Under the pieces are notes generated by a model. The model did not search any database and was not told the DNA's origin. It worked only from the letters and a program-made list of their open reading frames with translations. This document shows, in pieces, positions 13,301-24,610 of a DNA stretch of 64,000 nt. The DNA is from Salminus brasiliensis (Eukaryota; Chordata; Actinopteri; Characiformes; Bryconidae), in assembly GCF_030463535.1 (NCBI RefSeq), contig NC_132896.1:16783709-16847708 (forward strand), read 5' to 3'. The translations under genes and the position numbers were made by a program. How positions within the stretch are numbered: position 1 is the stretch's first letter; every line of letters starts with the position of its first letter.

Positions 13301-14419
13301 AGATGAGACAATTGCTAAGAAGTATGCATTGATGCATTTATCATCTTTAGAGACTACAGCACAAAGTAACCCAATAAACATTTATACTCCCATCTCTTAC
13401 TGTATAGGGACACTTGCCGTTTGGTCATTCGTAAAATCCAATTCGCACCAGACAAGCTGGAGGCCGGGCCCAAAGCCAACATCTTCAAGCAATTCATTTT
13501 GTCAGACAAAGCACTTCAGCTGGAGACTTCTATTGAGAAGGAGGTACATCGTTTGACACATAGGTTTTCTGTGAAATGGAGAATAATATCAGCAAACTTG
13601 TCAATCAAATACATTAGATGTTATCTTTCTAAAATCCAAATCTTCCTAAAGGTCTATTACCACGGGGATCCAATTCCTGTCAAAGTGAAAATAAACAACG
13701 AGACTAACAAAGTGGTTAAAAAAATAAGAATTTCCAGTAAGTAAATATTCAAAAATAAAGACAAAGATTTATTTAAAAACAATAACTGAATAGTCACAGC
13801 ATACCTTGTTTTGTGATTTTGGTGCATATCTCCTACAGTTGACCAAACAACAGATGTTGTGCTCTATTCAGCTGACAAATACACTAAAGTTGTTCTCTTT
13901 GAAGAGTTTGGGTAAGTCTGAATGTCTTTAAACATTTCATATTTGCAAAGACAAGATATCATAATTTTACATTCTACAAAAATATTCATATACAATTACC
14001 TTTTACATTGGGTACATATTTTAAACAAAATGGCCAATAGAAATGGTCCAAACAAATACTTTTTTAAGAATACCTTACATTAAAACATATTTTATTGTCC
14101 TGTAAAGTTACCTTTTTGGAGATGGTGGAAAATTAATTTCAAACCACAACAATTTTTGCTAATAATCATTATGTATTATGTTAATAATTTTTTAGGGACC
14201 AAGTGAATGGCAACTCCACATTTGAGAAGGAATATAAAGTGACTCCTCTATTGGCCAGCAACAAAGAGAAACGTGGTCTAGCGTTGGACGGCAAACTAAA
14301 GGATGAAGACACCAACCTTGCATCTTCCACAATGTTAGTCAAGATTTGAGCACGAAATTCCACCCTTAGCCACCAATCCTACCAGCTTTGGCTACTACGA
14401 GTATTTTTCACCCCGGGTG

Positions 14420-14477
<58 letters not shown>

Positions 14478-15102
14478 TAAAATACTCAAAATACTTTCAA
14501 ATACTGCATTCCAAAAAAATAGTATCTTGGCAAAGAAAATAAATTAATAAATAAGCCACACTGTCTGCCAATATAATGATATAATTTCAATTAAACTTTT
14601 GCACTTCTTTTACGTATTTTTGTCTGCAAGGTATCAATTATGCTTTAGGTCTAAAAGTGTGTAAAACACTTCATTTCAGTAAAAAACAACTTTTTGCTCC
14701 TCTGAAAATTTGCATTTTTTGGCCACACTGAAAGATATAAATATAAAAACATAAATCAGTCGCTTGTTTTGTTTCATACAGAGTCACATTCTAAAAAAAA
14801 GACTGTCCCCTGTCTCCCTCTGCAGCCTGCGACCTGGCATGGACAAAGAAGTACAGGGCATTCTGGTCTCTTACAAAATTAAAGTTAGCCTCATGGTGTC
14901 CAGTGGTGGTCTCTTGGGCAGTCTTGCGGCCAGGTTACTGACTTTAATATTCTTCTGTCAAATAAATGTAGTGTAGTGAGATCCTTGAACACACTAATGC
15001 ATGGAATTGATCCATGGTTGACTTTTTACAGTGTGACTGTTTCTGTCCACAGTGATGTTACTGCAGAGATACCTCTGGTCTTGATGTCACCAAAGCCCGC
15101 AG
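10300..15102 (+). CDS. arr3: Cone-type arrestin (arr3-like), 13 coding exons resolved, 3' tail unresolved
   Basis: Arrestins bind light-activated, phosphorylated opsins and stop G-protein signalling; arr3 is the cone photoreceptor form. Coding exons: 10300-10307, 12152-12182, 12273-12333, 12443-12487, 12812-13008, 13093-13152, 13245-13321, 13408-13543, 13652-13736, 13839-13911, 14196-14333, 14826-14933 and 15053-15102. All junctions are GT-AG and phases agree, giving 356 codons plus one base. The start lies in the context CAACCATGG, and the protein begins [13 protein letters not shown]. Polar-core residues are present: Asp22 (GKRDFVDH), phosphate-sensor Arg168 (RLVIRK), and Asp289 and Asp296 in the lariat loop ([17 protein letters not shown]). 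The best remembered match is ARR3 rather than SAG or beta-arrestin ([25 protein letters not shown]). About 30 C-terminal residues, including the tail that normally locks the basal state, were not found; a tiny exon near 15226 may continue it. The paralogue (arr3a or arr3b) is not decided. Confidence 0.9.
13981..14195. other. Arrestin intron, nothing further seen
   Basis: AT-rich intron between the exons ending at 13911 and starting at 14196. No features beyond splice signals. Confidence 0.6.
14426..14473. repeat. TA microsatellite inside an arrestin intron
   Basis: About 24 TA dinucleotides between the exons at 14196-14333 and 14826-14933. Confidence 0.95.
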
Positions 15103-15654
15103 GTAAGGCACTGATCCTTTAAATGTCTAAAGGTTTGAGGGTTTGAAGATATAATGAACATTAGATCACTGATGAGTTTCACTTTCTTTTCTTCCATATT
15201 TCTGCTGCATCTCAATGGAATAGATGTGTAAGTCTAAAGCTTAAACCATAACTCCTTTAATTGATGTTCATAGTGATGTACAATGTTTCCTCACGCTAGA
15301 CCTTTTTTTTCTTTTTGAGGCAAGAAAAATGCAAAATTATGACCTAGCTGTATGTTAAGGCATCCAATGATACTTGGTCCATGAAACTTACTTCAGTAGT
15401 GAAAAACAGCTGGTAGCTAACTAACCTCAACCTAATGCTGCTCTTATATGTGTTTGTGAATTCTATTATCTGTAGTAGTGTAGAATAAGTTACCCAGTAG
15501 TGAAAGTGAAGACAATCCCAATGTTATGCATTTCTGTTTTTTGTAGTTCAGTTTGTTAGACAATGTATTACAGCTCTAAAGCTTTGTTAATCACTTATGC
15601 TCTATAAGCACCTTGACTGGTTTTATTAATGTTTGACATACTGTGCAATGAATA

Positions 15655-15692
15655 AGCAGGTGTCCAAATACTTTTGCCCATATAATGTATGT
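15655..15692 (+). mobile_element. Tc1-family terminal fragment
   Basis: The phrase AGGTGTCCAAATACTTTTGC followed by CCATATAATGTA matches the terminal inverted repeat of the Tc1 family whose other pieces lie at 36.27 kb and 63.3 kb. Only the end is preserved. Confidence 0.55.
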
Positions 15693-17057
15693 AACACATG
15701 GACCAGAGAAGTTGTATTGGCGTTCTGTAGTCTGCATCATGCTCATATTAGGCATATATTTTTCTGCAGAAAAAAAAAACTGGATTTTCGAAACGATACT
15801 GGGACATGTTAAGATTTCCAGTCTTATGAGATCTGCTCGATGAGCAACAGTGTCAGCTCATATGTAGCAAAATTCGCATTTGACAGTGCATCCAGTGACA
15901 TTTAGGAGACAAATGCACACAGGACAAACCGTACCAGGTTTGAAATGTTTTGTTTAGCAGCGTTTTTCTAAAATCCCCTTCATTTGTTTCACACAGAGGT
16001 CCAGCATAGACCCTGGAATTCCTAATACAAGCATGATGCCATCTACCGAATGACGACACGACTTCAGTGGTCTATTAAAGGATTTCAGAGATTGGAGGCT
16101 AACCCTCATGTCATGTTAAAGCATGCCTTGAGAGCACAGTGACTCATGCATGCTGCTTGTTTTTGCATTTTTCATGGATCTCAGCACGGACATCAAACTT
16201 GAATAGATTCCCTGGCAGATGGCAGGGAAAAACAACTAAGGAAGAGAAAACGGAGAGAAACAGGAACAGGAAGATGCACATACAGACATAAGGCATGGCT
16301 GTGTAAACCCTGGGCAGCTTGGCTTCATGTTAAAAAGCCGTGTAGGATCAGAGCATGTATTAACAGCTATGGCCTCTAAATTAAAGCTACCACTACCACT
16401 AAATCTCAGGCTTCTGTGCTGAAACTAAATTTGCTTTTTGTGTTATTTCTGCCTGTATCATGTAAAGTCATGTTGATCGTGTTACAACTGCTTTATTTTT
16501 ATAACTCAAACTATTCTACATTATGTAATACAGAACCTGTAATAGAGTCTCGAAAGCAGGTCAGTTAGTATTGAATTTCGATACCCCGCAGTACTAACAA
16601 ACGTTGACAGCAATGATGACTGATATTCTTGTATTCTGATACTGATACTGATATTGTAGCACTGTGAAAAGATGCTAAACATGGGAGCAGACCAACACAC
16701 TGATTCTATTTAAATAGCTCAATAGCTCAGAAATGCTACAAAAGCACTCTTAGCACCTGGAAAGTTTGAGATTAGTCTGAAAACAATATAATTCTGAAAG
16801 TAACAAATGCATTTGGAGCAGAAATACATCTGGAGACTTGTAATTTGTGTCTTAATGTAAATGAAATTTGTGTTTTTACAATTTTTCAATATTTCATTTT
16901 TCTGTTTTTCTGTTATTTTCAACATTTATGAAGGTCGAATGATGTAAAGTGAGATGAACAAACATGTGTTTGTCTACACTGATACATTTGTCTACATCAT
17001 TTGTCTAATATGAATACAACATATTCCATTTTTCTGATCTTAAATAATTACTTTCTC

Positions 17058-17108
17058 ACAGAAACGTTTCCCCACTGCGGGACTAATAAAGGATTATCTT
17101 ATCTTACA
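17058..17108 (+). mobile_element. Non-LTR retrotransposon 3' tail
   Basis: The stretch TTTCCCCACTGCGGGACTAA followed by TAAAGGATTATCTTATCTTA is the characteristic 3' end of a family of fish LINEs, with its terminal ATCTT-type repeat. The element body is absent (5' truncation). Confidence 0.65.
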
Positions 17109-18217
17109 CACATCCATTCATTTACATTTTACAATTATTTATTTTTTTATTCAAAAAAGTACATTTAGCTTGAGGTTAACATTTTTGTAATGAATGTTAT
17201 TGTTTTTGGAAATTGTATCCCACATATATAAGCACACAATGAATTAATTCATTTACAATTAACACTTTAAACCTGTTCAGTGGTTCATGACTTTGCACTG
17301 CAAAACATAAAAAACATATTCATGCTTATACATTCCCATGTCAGCAAGAGGTCAGAAAGTTCATTTATTGTTTTAGTAATACATCGCAACACTGTACTGC
17401 TAGTTTCATTTTTTATTTTTCATCTCATTTCTTTCATTATTTTGAAATGTTTAAGCTAGTAAATTGCTGTAGAGGAGCAGGGTGTTTCTATAGATATTAA
17501 TGGGAAATTCATTATTAAGGTATATGTTGTAACAGCACTGCACCACATTAAATGTAACCAGTCTTGAATAAGGACACTGCAAAACAAGGAGGAGCTTCAG
17601 CAATTAAACTGATGTGTTCATTATAGCACCACCTACTGGCTAGTTTGACAACAGTTAACAGTAAAGGGGGTTGCAGTGGGTTTTGTGTGTTATTACCTTT
17701 TGTGATAACGGGAGAAATTCTGCAAGGTGTCAATAAAATAGGTATAATCTCAAAGGGGCCTGCTGTGTCTACATAGCATCCATAGCTTAGTCTAGTGAGC
17801 TACAAACCGAAGTCTGCATATAAAAAATGACAAAAAAATATATATTAGCAACATTTTATGTCGTGTTATATTATTATCTTATTGTTACCCGTTGGTATTA
17901 TTGTTATTATCATTATTACTATTATAAATGTTGTTGTAATACTGAGGAGTGTCTACCACAAACATTTGTCCCATAATGTTCTGCACTGTCTCACGAAAAT
18001 AAAGTCTATTTTGGAATTATGAAGAGATTGTCAAGCTTGTGGATCAAATCACAGAAAGCCCACAGACTCCCTAAAGGAGAACAGGGGCTGTATTGTAATA
18101 TAAAACTATATAAAAAATAAACCTTTATTTCTGAAAAGAATAGATGTGAAGAAGAACTTCTCTAAATAGGTCCTCTCATGCCTGACCTGCTAACGGCCGG
18201 TGACATGCTTATTAGTG

Positions 18218-18698
18218 TGTGGCCCTGTCCCATTATTCGCACTTGCTCCCTCGCACCCCTCGTTTGTGAGTGTGCCTGCCAGGTGTGCATTTCTTTACAT
18301 TTCCCTAACAAGGGCGCGTGCTATTGCCCCCTATGAACACTTGATGCCCTGTGGAGGCAATTACCCATGTTCCACTGCAATCCAATGACGGTCCTCGCCT
18401 CGTAGTTATATTAACGTTTCACTATCTTTAAAAGGGGTCTCTGCCGCCGACCACTTACCCACTTTATCAGCAGCTCAGTGAAATAGCCGCAACTGTTAAA
18501 CCCAGCATCGTGGCAACTGCGGTATTTGGCGTTTAAGCAGCAGAGTCGTGTACAGGTGAAGGGACATGAGGCGCCGTGCGTCCCAGTTCTCCGACACCCT
18601 AACACTCACTACCCTTTTACCTCCCCTTCGATAACTCAATAAATGTGAACTTCCTGAAAGGGCATAGGCAATAGGGCGAGAATTGGGACAGGACCAGT
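18218..18698. mobile_element. Putative MITE with about 22-base inverted ends
   Basis: The left end GGCCCTGTCCCATTATTCGC and the reverse complement of the right end, GGTCCTGTCCCAATTCTCGC, agree at most positions and enclose about 440 bases with no coding capacity of note. GTCCCAATT-type ends occur in non-autonomous DNA transposons of fish. The family is not identified. Confidence 0.5.
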
Positions 18699-18699
18699 G

Positions 18700-19399
18700 A
18701 GTGTGAGTTACGAGCCAAGCTCATGATGTGGTGCTTCGTATATATAAATAATTATAGCAAGAAAGACATTTAACTAGTCTGAGACGCCTGACCTGTATGT
18801 GTGCATACAATTCTTTTGAAAATGAAATAGTTGAATATAACAACCCGACTGGACCTTCAGATCATATTTTTGTCATGTTACTGTTTCTATTATTACACTA
18901 TACCTACTTCAGATGAGGAAATCACCTCACTTTCAGATTTTCTACTTCAGATTTATATAAACTACAGAGGCAGGATTATATTGTTTTTTTTATTCAGAAA
19001 AAAAAATTAAACGGATAAATAACGTTTAAAAAACATGAACGAAAGACAGCAGCTCATCAAATGTATTTCTAGAAATTTTGAAGGGGTTGTTTCCCAGTTG
19101 CGATCCAACTTTCATGTGATTATCAGAAAACATCAGAAAATATTTTTCCCATAAAACGTAATTGTAGTATTAACACATTTATAAAAAAAAGTGAAAGCGT
19201 TTCCAAACCTTGATCCAGCCTGGTATCAGTATGGTTCTCGCTGTACATATTTTTTTATTATTTAACTTTTTACTTTTTATTACACTATTTTCTTCTTTAA
19301 TATACTCTATTTAATTACTTGTGTGTCTCAATAAGAGTTACTGTGAAATTCCTTGTCTAACATGGCCAATTAGATGCAGTGTAACTGACTCTGTAGTTG
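18700..19399. other. Intergenic upstream of nkrf
   Basis: AT-rich sequence with no features I can support. GC content and CpG density rise after about 19.4 kb. Confidence 0.5.
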
Positions 19400-20820
19400 C
19401 TGTAAGATTGGAGATGAATGGCTGTGGCCGGATTTCGGGTTAGCCTCCACTGTGGAGAATTAGCATTAGCTCAGATGCTGAATGTGACCGAAACTGCATC
19501 AGAGGAGCGCAAAGTCGAGCGACCGCAGTGGGGCTTCATCCACTCACGAAGACGTAAACAGTCGGAGCTTTACCCGCAGCAAGGTAACATTTACAGTGGA
19601 TGCGGGGCATCTGTTTTACTGGCATCTTGTTTTGCTCTGTTTAGGGACAATATCACAGCGTTTGAGTGCAAATGGTGGTTTTAAATAAGCCTGAATTATT
19701 CAATTCCAGATGGCAGGACTGCGTCACCCAGTGAATCAAATAACCTAGCTTAGCTGGCTAGCACCTAGCTACCCTGCTCTCAGTGTTGTTCGTTAATGAT
19801 CTAGCCAGTTAGCCAGTTAGCATGTTAGCTTGGTTTACGTTCGAGTGCGTACCGCGGATGGAGCCTTCGCTTTTGTGCACATGGCTAAACATGACATGTT
19901 AACGTATCTAGCGTGTTTGGTTTTCAGTTGTTCTGTTGCGCGTAGCTACATCGTGCGATTGGTGTACAAACAAGCCCTGTGCTATAGAGCTAGCGCTAGC
20001 TAGCTAGCTTGGTGGGTTTCGTTAGCTAGCACTGACAAGCTAGCTAGCTAACCGGTGATGTATGCGATAACACACATTCCCACAACAACGTGCGCCCTTT
20101 GGTTTCCGTTCACACTCTCACTGAATCCCTGATCGATCCGCGTAACCAATAACTAGCAAATTAGCTACTCATTTGGCCATGAGAATCGTGTGTTTTTTCG
20201 TAGGAGCTAACGATGCTGCTAACGAATGAATCGAAACCTTTCATATGAACTTCACTAGCTCTACTTTAGCTAACTAGCTATAGCTACATTTATCCAGCTC
20301 AAGTGCACATCCCAGCTGTTTGAATAGGGTCGTTTGGTTAGCTAGCTGGCTGGTGTTATTTAGTAAACACCTTGTTGTTATTATAGCACCAGTTTACATG
20401 AGCAGTGATTGGGTTGATTTAAAATCAGGCGGACTTGCTAGCTACCAAACGGTCCTTGTGGTGTAGCTATGCTAAGTTTGCGCGTCTAGATGCCTGATGA
20501 TGCACCACGCCGGCAAACTTATCGGCTAAATGGGACAATTTTGAAGTACTGTTGCTGCAAGAAAGTGTTATTGACGTGTAGCTTCCCACTCACACTAGAA
20601 GGGTAAAGTAACTCGCTTTCCACGACTTCGAGGTGTGAAGGGGAAAGCTTGCTAGCTAGCGCTAGCGAACACATACAGTCCTATATTAGCAACCGCGAGT
20701 TAGCCTAGCTTAGCGCAGGCCACCATATTTGAGGTTCCCAGGCTGCTGTATTCAACTCAGCCCATAATAGGCGGTCCAGGAGAGGATGTCGTGGCAGGTG
20801 GCTCCTTTTAGACCTTTAAC
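19400..20820 (+). promoter_or_regulatory. nkrf: nkrf promoter region, probable 5' leader exon, TAGC-rich
   Basis: A CpG-containing region directly upstream of the nkrf start. A leader exon may run from about 19.4 kb to a donor at 19582 (GCAAG|GTAACA) and splice to the acceptor CCTTTTAG just before 20812, nine bases before the start codon. The interval is packed with TAGC, AGCT and GCTAGC motifs, for example at 19990-20050 and 20651-20667. An 88-codon open frame at 19418-19684 lies in the proposed leader; I do not call it a gene. Confidence 0.4.
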
Positions 20821-23692
20821 ATGGTGAACTCGGCCTTTCGCGTGGACGAATTCCGACAGAACTTTGAAAGCGACAAGCAGTGGTTAGCTAGGAAGTTGTT
20901 CATAAACAAGCACATTGAGAAGTACGAAGAAAGTAACATAGATCAGCTACTGTCCCTGTCGATGGTGTGGGTCAACCATGTGTTCATGGGATGCAGGTTG
21001 GACGGTTTTAAATGTAAACTAGGTGTTGTAATTTATGGGCATTGTGTAGTTTACACCAGTAAGCAGCAACAAAATTTCAGTACTTCATCAGACCAATGCA
21101 CTCTTAACTTTTTTTAGTCGGCATATACAAATTTTACGTATTTGCTCTATCTTGCAGGTATGGCCCACAACTGATGCAGAGAGTGCTTGAGATGGCAGAG
21201 GGGATTCATGTTGGCGAAATGCCCTCCTATGAACTAGTCCCAAGTGGTGAAGCAAAAAAGAGGCCGAATTCGTCTGATGGAAGTAAGTCCAAAAATGTGG
21301 CGTGATGTTGCCTCTCTGACTTCTTTTGAGCGATTCCATAAACTTCAGTGCTTTGTTAAGGGCAGTGTCTGAAATGTTTAGTCATTGACTGTTTATGGTT
21401 ATTAAGTGGGATCACTGTACCTTGATATGAACTAAAATCATTTGTCTGTTCATTTCAGGAGAGGAGCCCATGAGGAAGATGCCGGTGTCCAAATTTGGCT
21501 CAAGACCTCGATTTGAGCCAGTGCAGTTTGTCAGTAGCAGCAGCAGCAGCAGTTGTCTAGGGAGTACTGATGAGAAGGAAAACGAGAAGGAACGCAGGAG
21601 TGGAGAGATGAACAGTGTGAGGCAGAGGGAGCTCGATCCACCGTACAACAGTGGCCGTGGCTACAGCTCTGCATCTGCCTCTTCTTTTGACAGGGGGACG
21701 TCGCATGGTTATGATTCTTGGGCCGATCGTAGAAGCAAGGACATGTCGTTCGGCAGCAAGAGTGGTCTCGGCTATGGCAGCAGAGGGTCTCCCTCAAACT
21801 TTATGGGAAGATTGCAACAGGAGTACACTGCCAGATATGAGGCGCACAGTGCAAGACCGTCAAACTCACCTTCTCAAGCCAGTAGATTTGATGGATATGC
21901 AGGGGGTAGGCCTGGAGGCTGGGATTCTGGACGCCAAGGGTTGGGTTATGGACACCAGGACAGACCATCATCTAGCAGGGCTTTTACCAGAGTCTATGAC
22001 AGTCCAAGCAGGAGCAGCCCTGGCCTGCTACCAACGCCATCCATGCCAATCCCAATTCCCCCAGCAACACTGGAGGAGAAGCAGAGGCTGATTGCCAGGG
22101 TTTCATCTGCCGTAGCTGTTACTCTCCGAGATCCTGCATTCGTGGGAGGACCTGATGGTCCAAATTACAATTTTATTCTCAGCCGCAGCATTCAGGCATG
22201 TAAAACCAACCCGGAGTACATCTATGTCAATTTGAAGGATATTCCTCCAGCTGACCTGCCTAAGAACAGGAAGGTGCCATCTGAGGGATATGCGTGTGAG
22301 CTGAGGTGTTCGTGTGTGTACCTTGCAACAGGGTACTCTGGAAGCAAAAATGGTGCCAGGGATCGTGCGTCAGAGCAGGCCGTCAAACTTTTTATGAAGC
22401 CAGTGGAGGTTCGTGTTGTACAACGTCATTATAAGCGGAATTATGTAAACGACATGGTTGTGTGCCAGTTAAATGCCCCAAACCCAGCCTTAGTTCCACC
22501 TCTCCGCAATCCAGAGGATAACCCACCACCCAATACCAAGGGTCAGTATGTGCCTGACAAAAGTAAACATTGGTCAGAGTTTGTCCTAATGGAGAATGCC
22601 CATGATGCCATCTGCATGCTTAACAATTCTGCTGCCTACAACCGCATGAAAATTGATTACACGTTTGACCCAATACCTAACAGCAATCTCTGGCTGTGTA
22701 GCGTATACTTGCAAGACGAGTTTGTGGCTCAAGCCAGGGGGACTAAAAAGAGCTCCAAGCATGCTGCGGCCGAGGAGGCTGTAAAAAAGCTGCGAATGAA
22801 CCAGGCAGCCCGCCAACAGCAGGAACATCAGGAACAGCACCACCAGCCACCGCAGTTTTCCCAAGGGATTCACAATGCTGAGCAACCCCCTAGCCGTTTT
22901 AGCCAGCATAGTGGCCGAAAGAAGCAGCTCAGTGAATTGGTCATTTTAGAAAACTCTGACAATGCCATTTGCATCATTAATGACACAGCACAGTTCAACA
23001 AAGTGGCTGCTGACTACAAATTTACTGTGCTACCAGACCATCGCTGGAGGTGCGAAGTTTACATAGAAGGTCAGTTTGTGGCTGCAGGCATTGGACCCAA
23101 GAAGACGGTTAAACACATTGCAGCGGAGGAGGCTATTGCCACGCTGAAGCGGACACAGGCAGTGGTGAAGTCCAACCTCAGGAAGGAGGGGCATGTGGAT
23201 GCCATTTCCCGAAATCAAATTATAGCTCGCTCTGGGGAGGAATCCATGAGACAGGAAATCAAAGAGGATAACATTGGTAACCAGTTGCTCCGCAAGATGG
23301 GCTGGACAGGTGGCGGGCTGGGTCGAGAGGGAGAGGGCATTGCAGAGCCAATCATGGTAAAGGAACAGTTTACCAGGGAAGGACTGGGTATGGATATGGA
23401 CAGGCATGGCAATCAGCTGAGTAAGCGCGATATTGAGGAAATCATCCGTAATTACGCTTGCTCTGATCGACAGGATGACCTGCGCTTCTCCACTGAGCTC
23501 AATAATGATGAGCGCAAGCAGATCCATCAGGTCTCACAAAAATATGGGCTACGGAGTAAGTCCTACGGACAGGGAAGACAGCGCTTCCTTGTGGTTAGTC
23601 GGAGAGTGCAGAAAGAGCAGCTAATTGGTCAGCTGTTGCAAGAGGGCCAGGTGGGACGATACGAGCTTGTGAAACCTCAGGCCTCTCACTGA
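20821..23692 (+). CDS. nkrf: NF-kappa-B repressing factor (NKRF), XTBD/dsRBD/G-patch/R3H
   Basis: Three coding exons (20821-20996, 21158-21282, 21459-23692) join in phase to 844 codons plus stop. NKRF is a mainly nucleolar RNA-binding protein. In mammals it recruits the exonuclease XRN2 and helicase DHX15 for pre-rRNA processing, and it was first described as a repressor at NF-kB target promoters. The first two exons encode an XRN2-binding XTBD (residues about 5-95) with LLSLSMVWVNHVFMGCRYG. A Ser/Gly/Arg-rich linker follows. Three dsRBD-like units lie at about 330-415, 470-548 (WSEFVLMEN to HAAAEEAVKKL) and 591-666 (LSELVILEN to HIAAEEAIATL). The G-patch is at about 700-747 (MGWTGGGLGREGEGI) and an R3H-type domain at about 751-821. 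Most of the protein sits in one 2.2-kb exon. The start at 20821 was chosen because it opens the XTBD; the ATG at 21470 would delete it. The human protein is commonly listed as 690 aa, so this reads as the long form. Confidence 0.95.
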
Positions 23693-24610
23693 CTGGAAAT
23701 GGCAGATCTCAAAGCAACCTTTTATGTAACAGTATTTTCCCAGTCCTGTTCATGGAGTACCCGTGCACTGCACATTGTAGTGGTTTCCATATTCCCAATG
23801 CTCCTGCTTAGCTAAAAATTGAAGGGCAAGGATACTTTAATGACCAGGATTGGGAAGCTACTGCTACATATTAGTGTTGCTATGAGTAAAGCAGTTGTAC
23901 TTTGTTTATTTGCTTCAAAAAAGTGTAAAATGTATTTTTCAAAAAAAAAAAGAAAAAAAAAGTGTGGAGTTGCTTCTGCATTCCTGAGAGAATAATCATT
24001 TTCAACGGGTGGCACACTCCTCTTCCCTTTCATGTAATGCCATAGATTTTGTCTACTGTAAAGTTTGCGCTAGGCTAACTCAAGGCACTATGATGTACAC
24101 AAGCTACCTTACTAACTGAGGTTTGTCATGTTGTATTCTGTGATTTTTAAGGACATTGACATTAGTAGTGGGTCTTAGGGCAGCATGTGCTCCTTTCAAA
24201 TTGAAACATTCCATTTTCATCAAATGTATTCATCCCCTCTTCATCTGCAGTAACTTAAATGTTTAAATTATAAAAGTAAAAAAAAATACAATATTCAAGG
24301 GAGGAATTGCTATCACACTTGTCACATTATGATCAGATAACCATTGCTAGCAGTATCTTAAAAGATCAAGGGCGTCTTTGGAAGCTAGTTCAGTGACCTG
24401 TCTTCCTTTGACAAATGCCTCAGCAGCAATTCTTGTTATTTGCTTTCCTGATGTCTTTAGGTTTTGTGAATACTGTTAAGTGTCAGCTTGTTTTGACATA
24501 TTAAACAAATTTAATCTGTTTATGCTTTGCTGGCAATCTTCTTGAGTGATTAGAAAGTACCCCTGAAACCATTTCCTCCTTTTGGCTTTAATAAAAACAC
24601 TTATCTTATT
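23693..24610 (+). other. nkrf: nkrf 3' untranslated region
   Basis: Non-coding sequence after the nkrf stop, with poly-A/purine runs near 23940. The likely polyadenylation signal AATAAA is at 24590-24595. The distal signal of the convergent gene ube2a is only about 25 bases away on the other strand. Confidence 0.6.
24590..24595 (+). terminator. nkrf: nkrf polyadenylation signal
   Basis: AATAAA, about 900 bases after the stop codon; the only strong plus-strand signal before the convergent ube2a 3' UTR. Confidence 0.5.

Larger units (their letters stand above)
15110..18215. other. Arrestin 3' region and intergenic DNA
   Basis: It should contain the missing last arrestin exons, but no segment encoding the usual acidic clathrin/AP-2-binding tail (a FEEF-like motif) was recognised. 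A transposon end with TGTCCAAATACTTTTGCCC, the 3' terminus of a common fish Tc1 family, is at 15660-15690. A LINE-type 3' tail is at 17060-17105. The rest is AT-rich and shows nothing else. Confidence 0.45.

Noticed and set aside
19418-19684. An 88-codon plus-strand frame before nkrf
   Set aside because: It overlaps the proposed leader exon and donor. Its product resembles nothing known. It could at most be an upstream frame.
21531-23527. Several 60-165-codon frames opposite the nkrf large exon
   Set aside because: They are antisense shadows of a 2.2-kb coding exon with no domain content.
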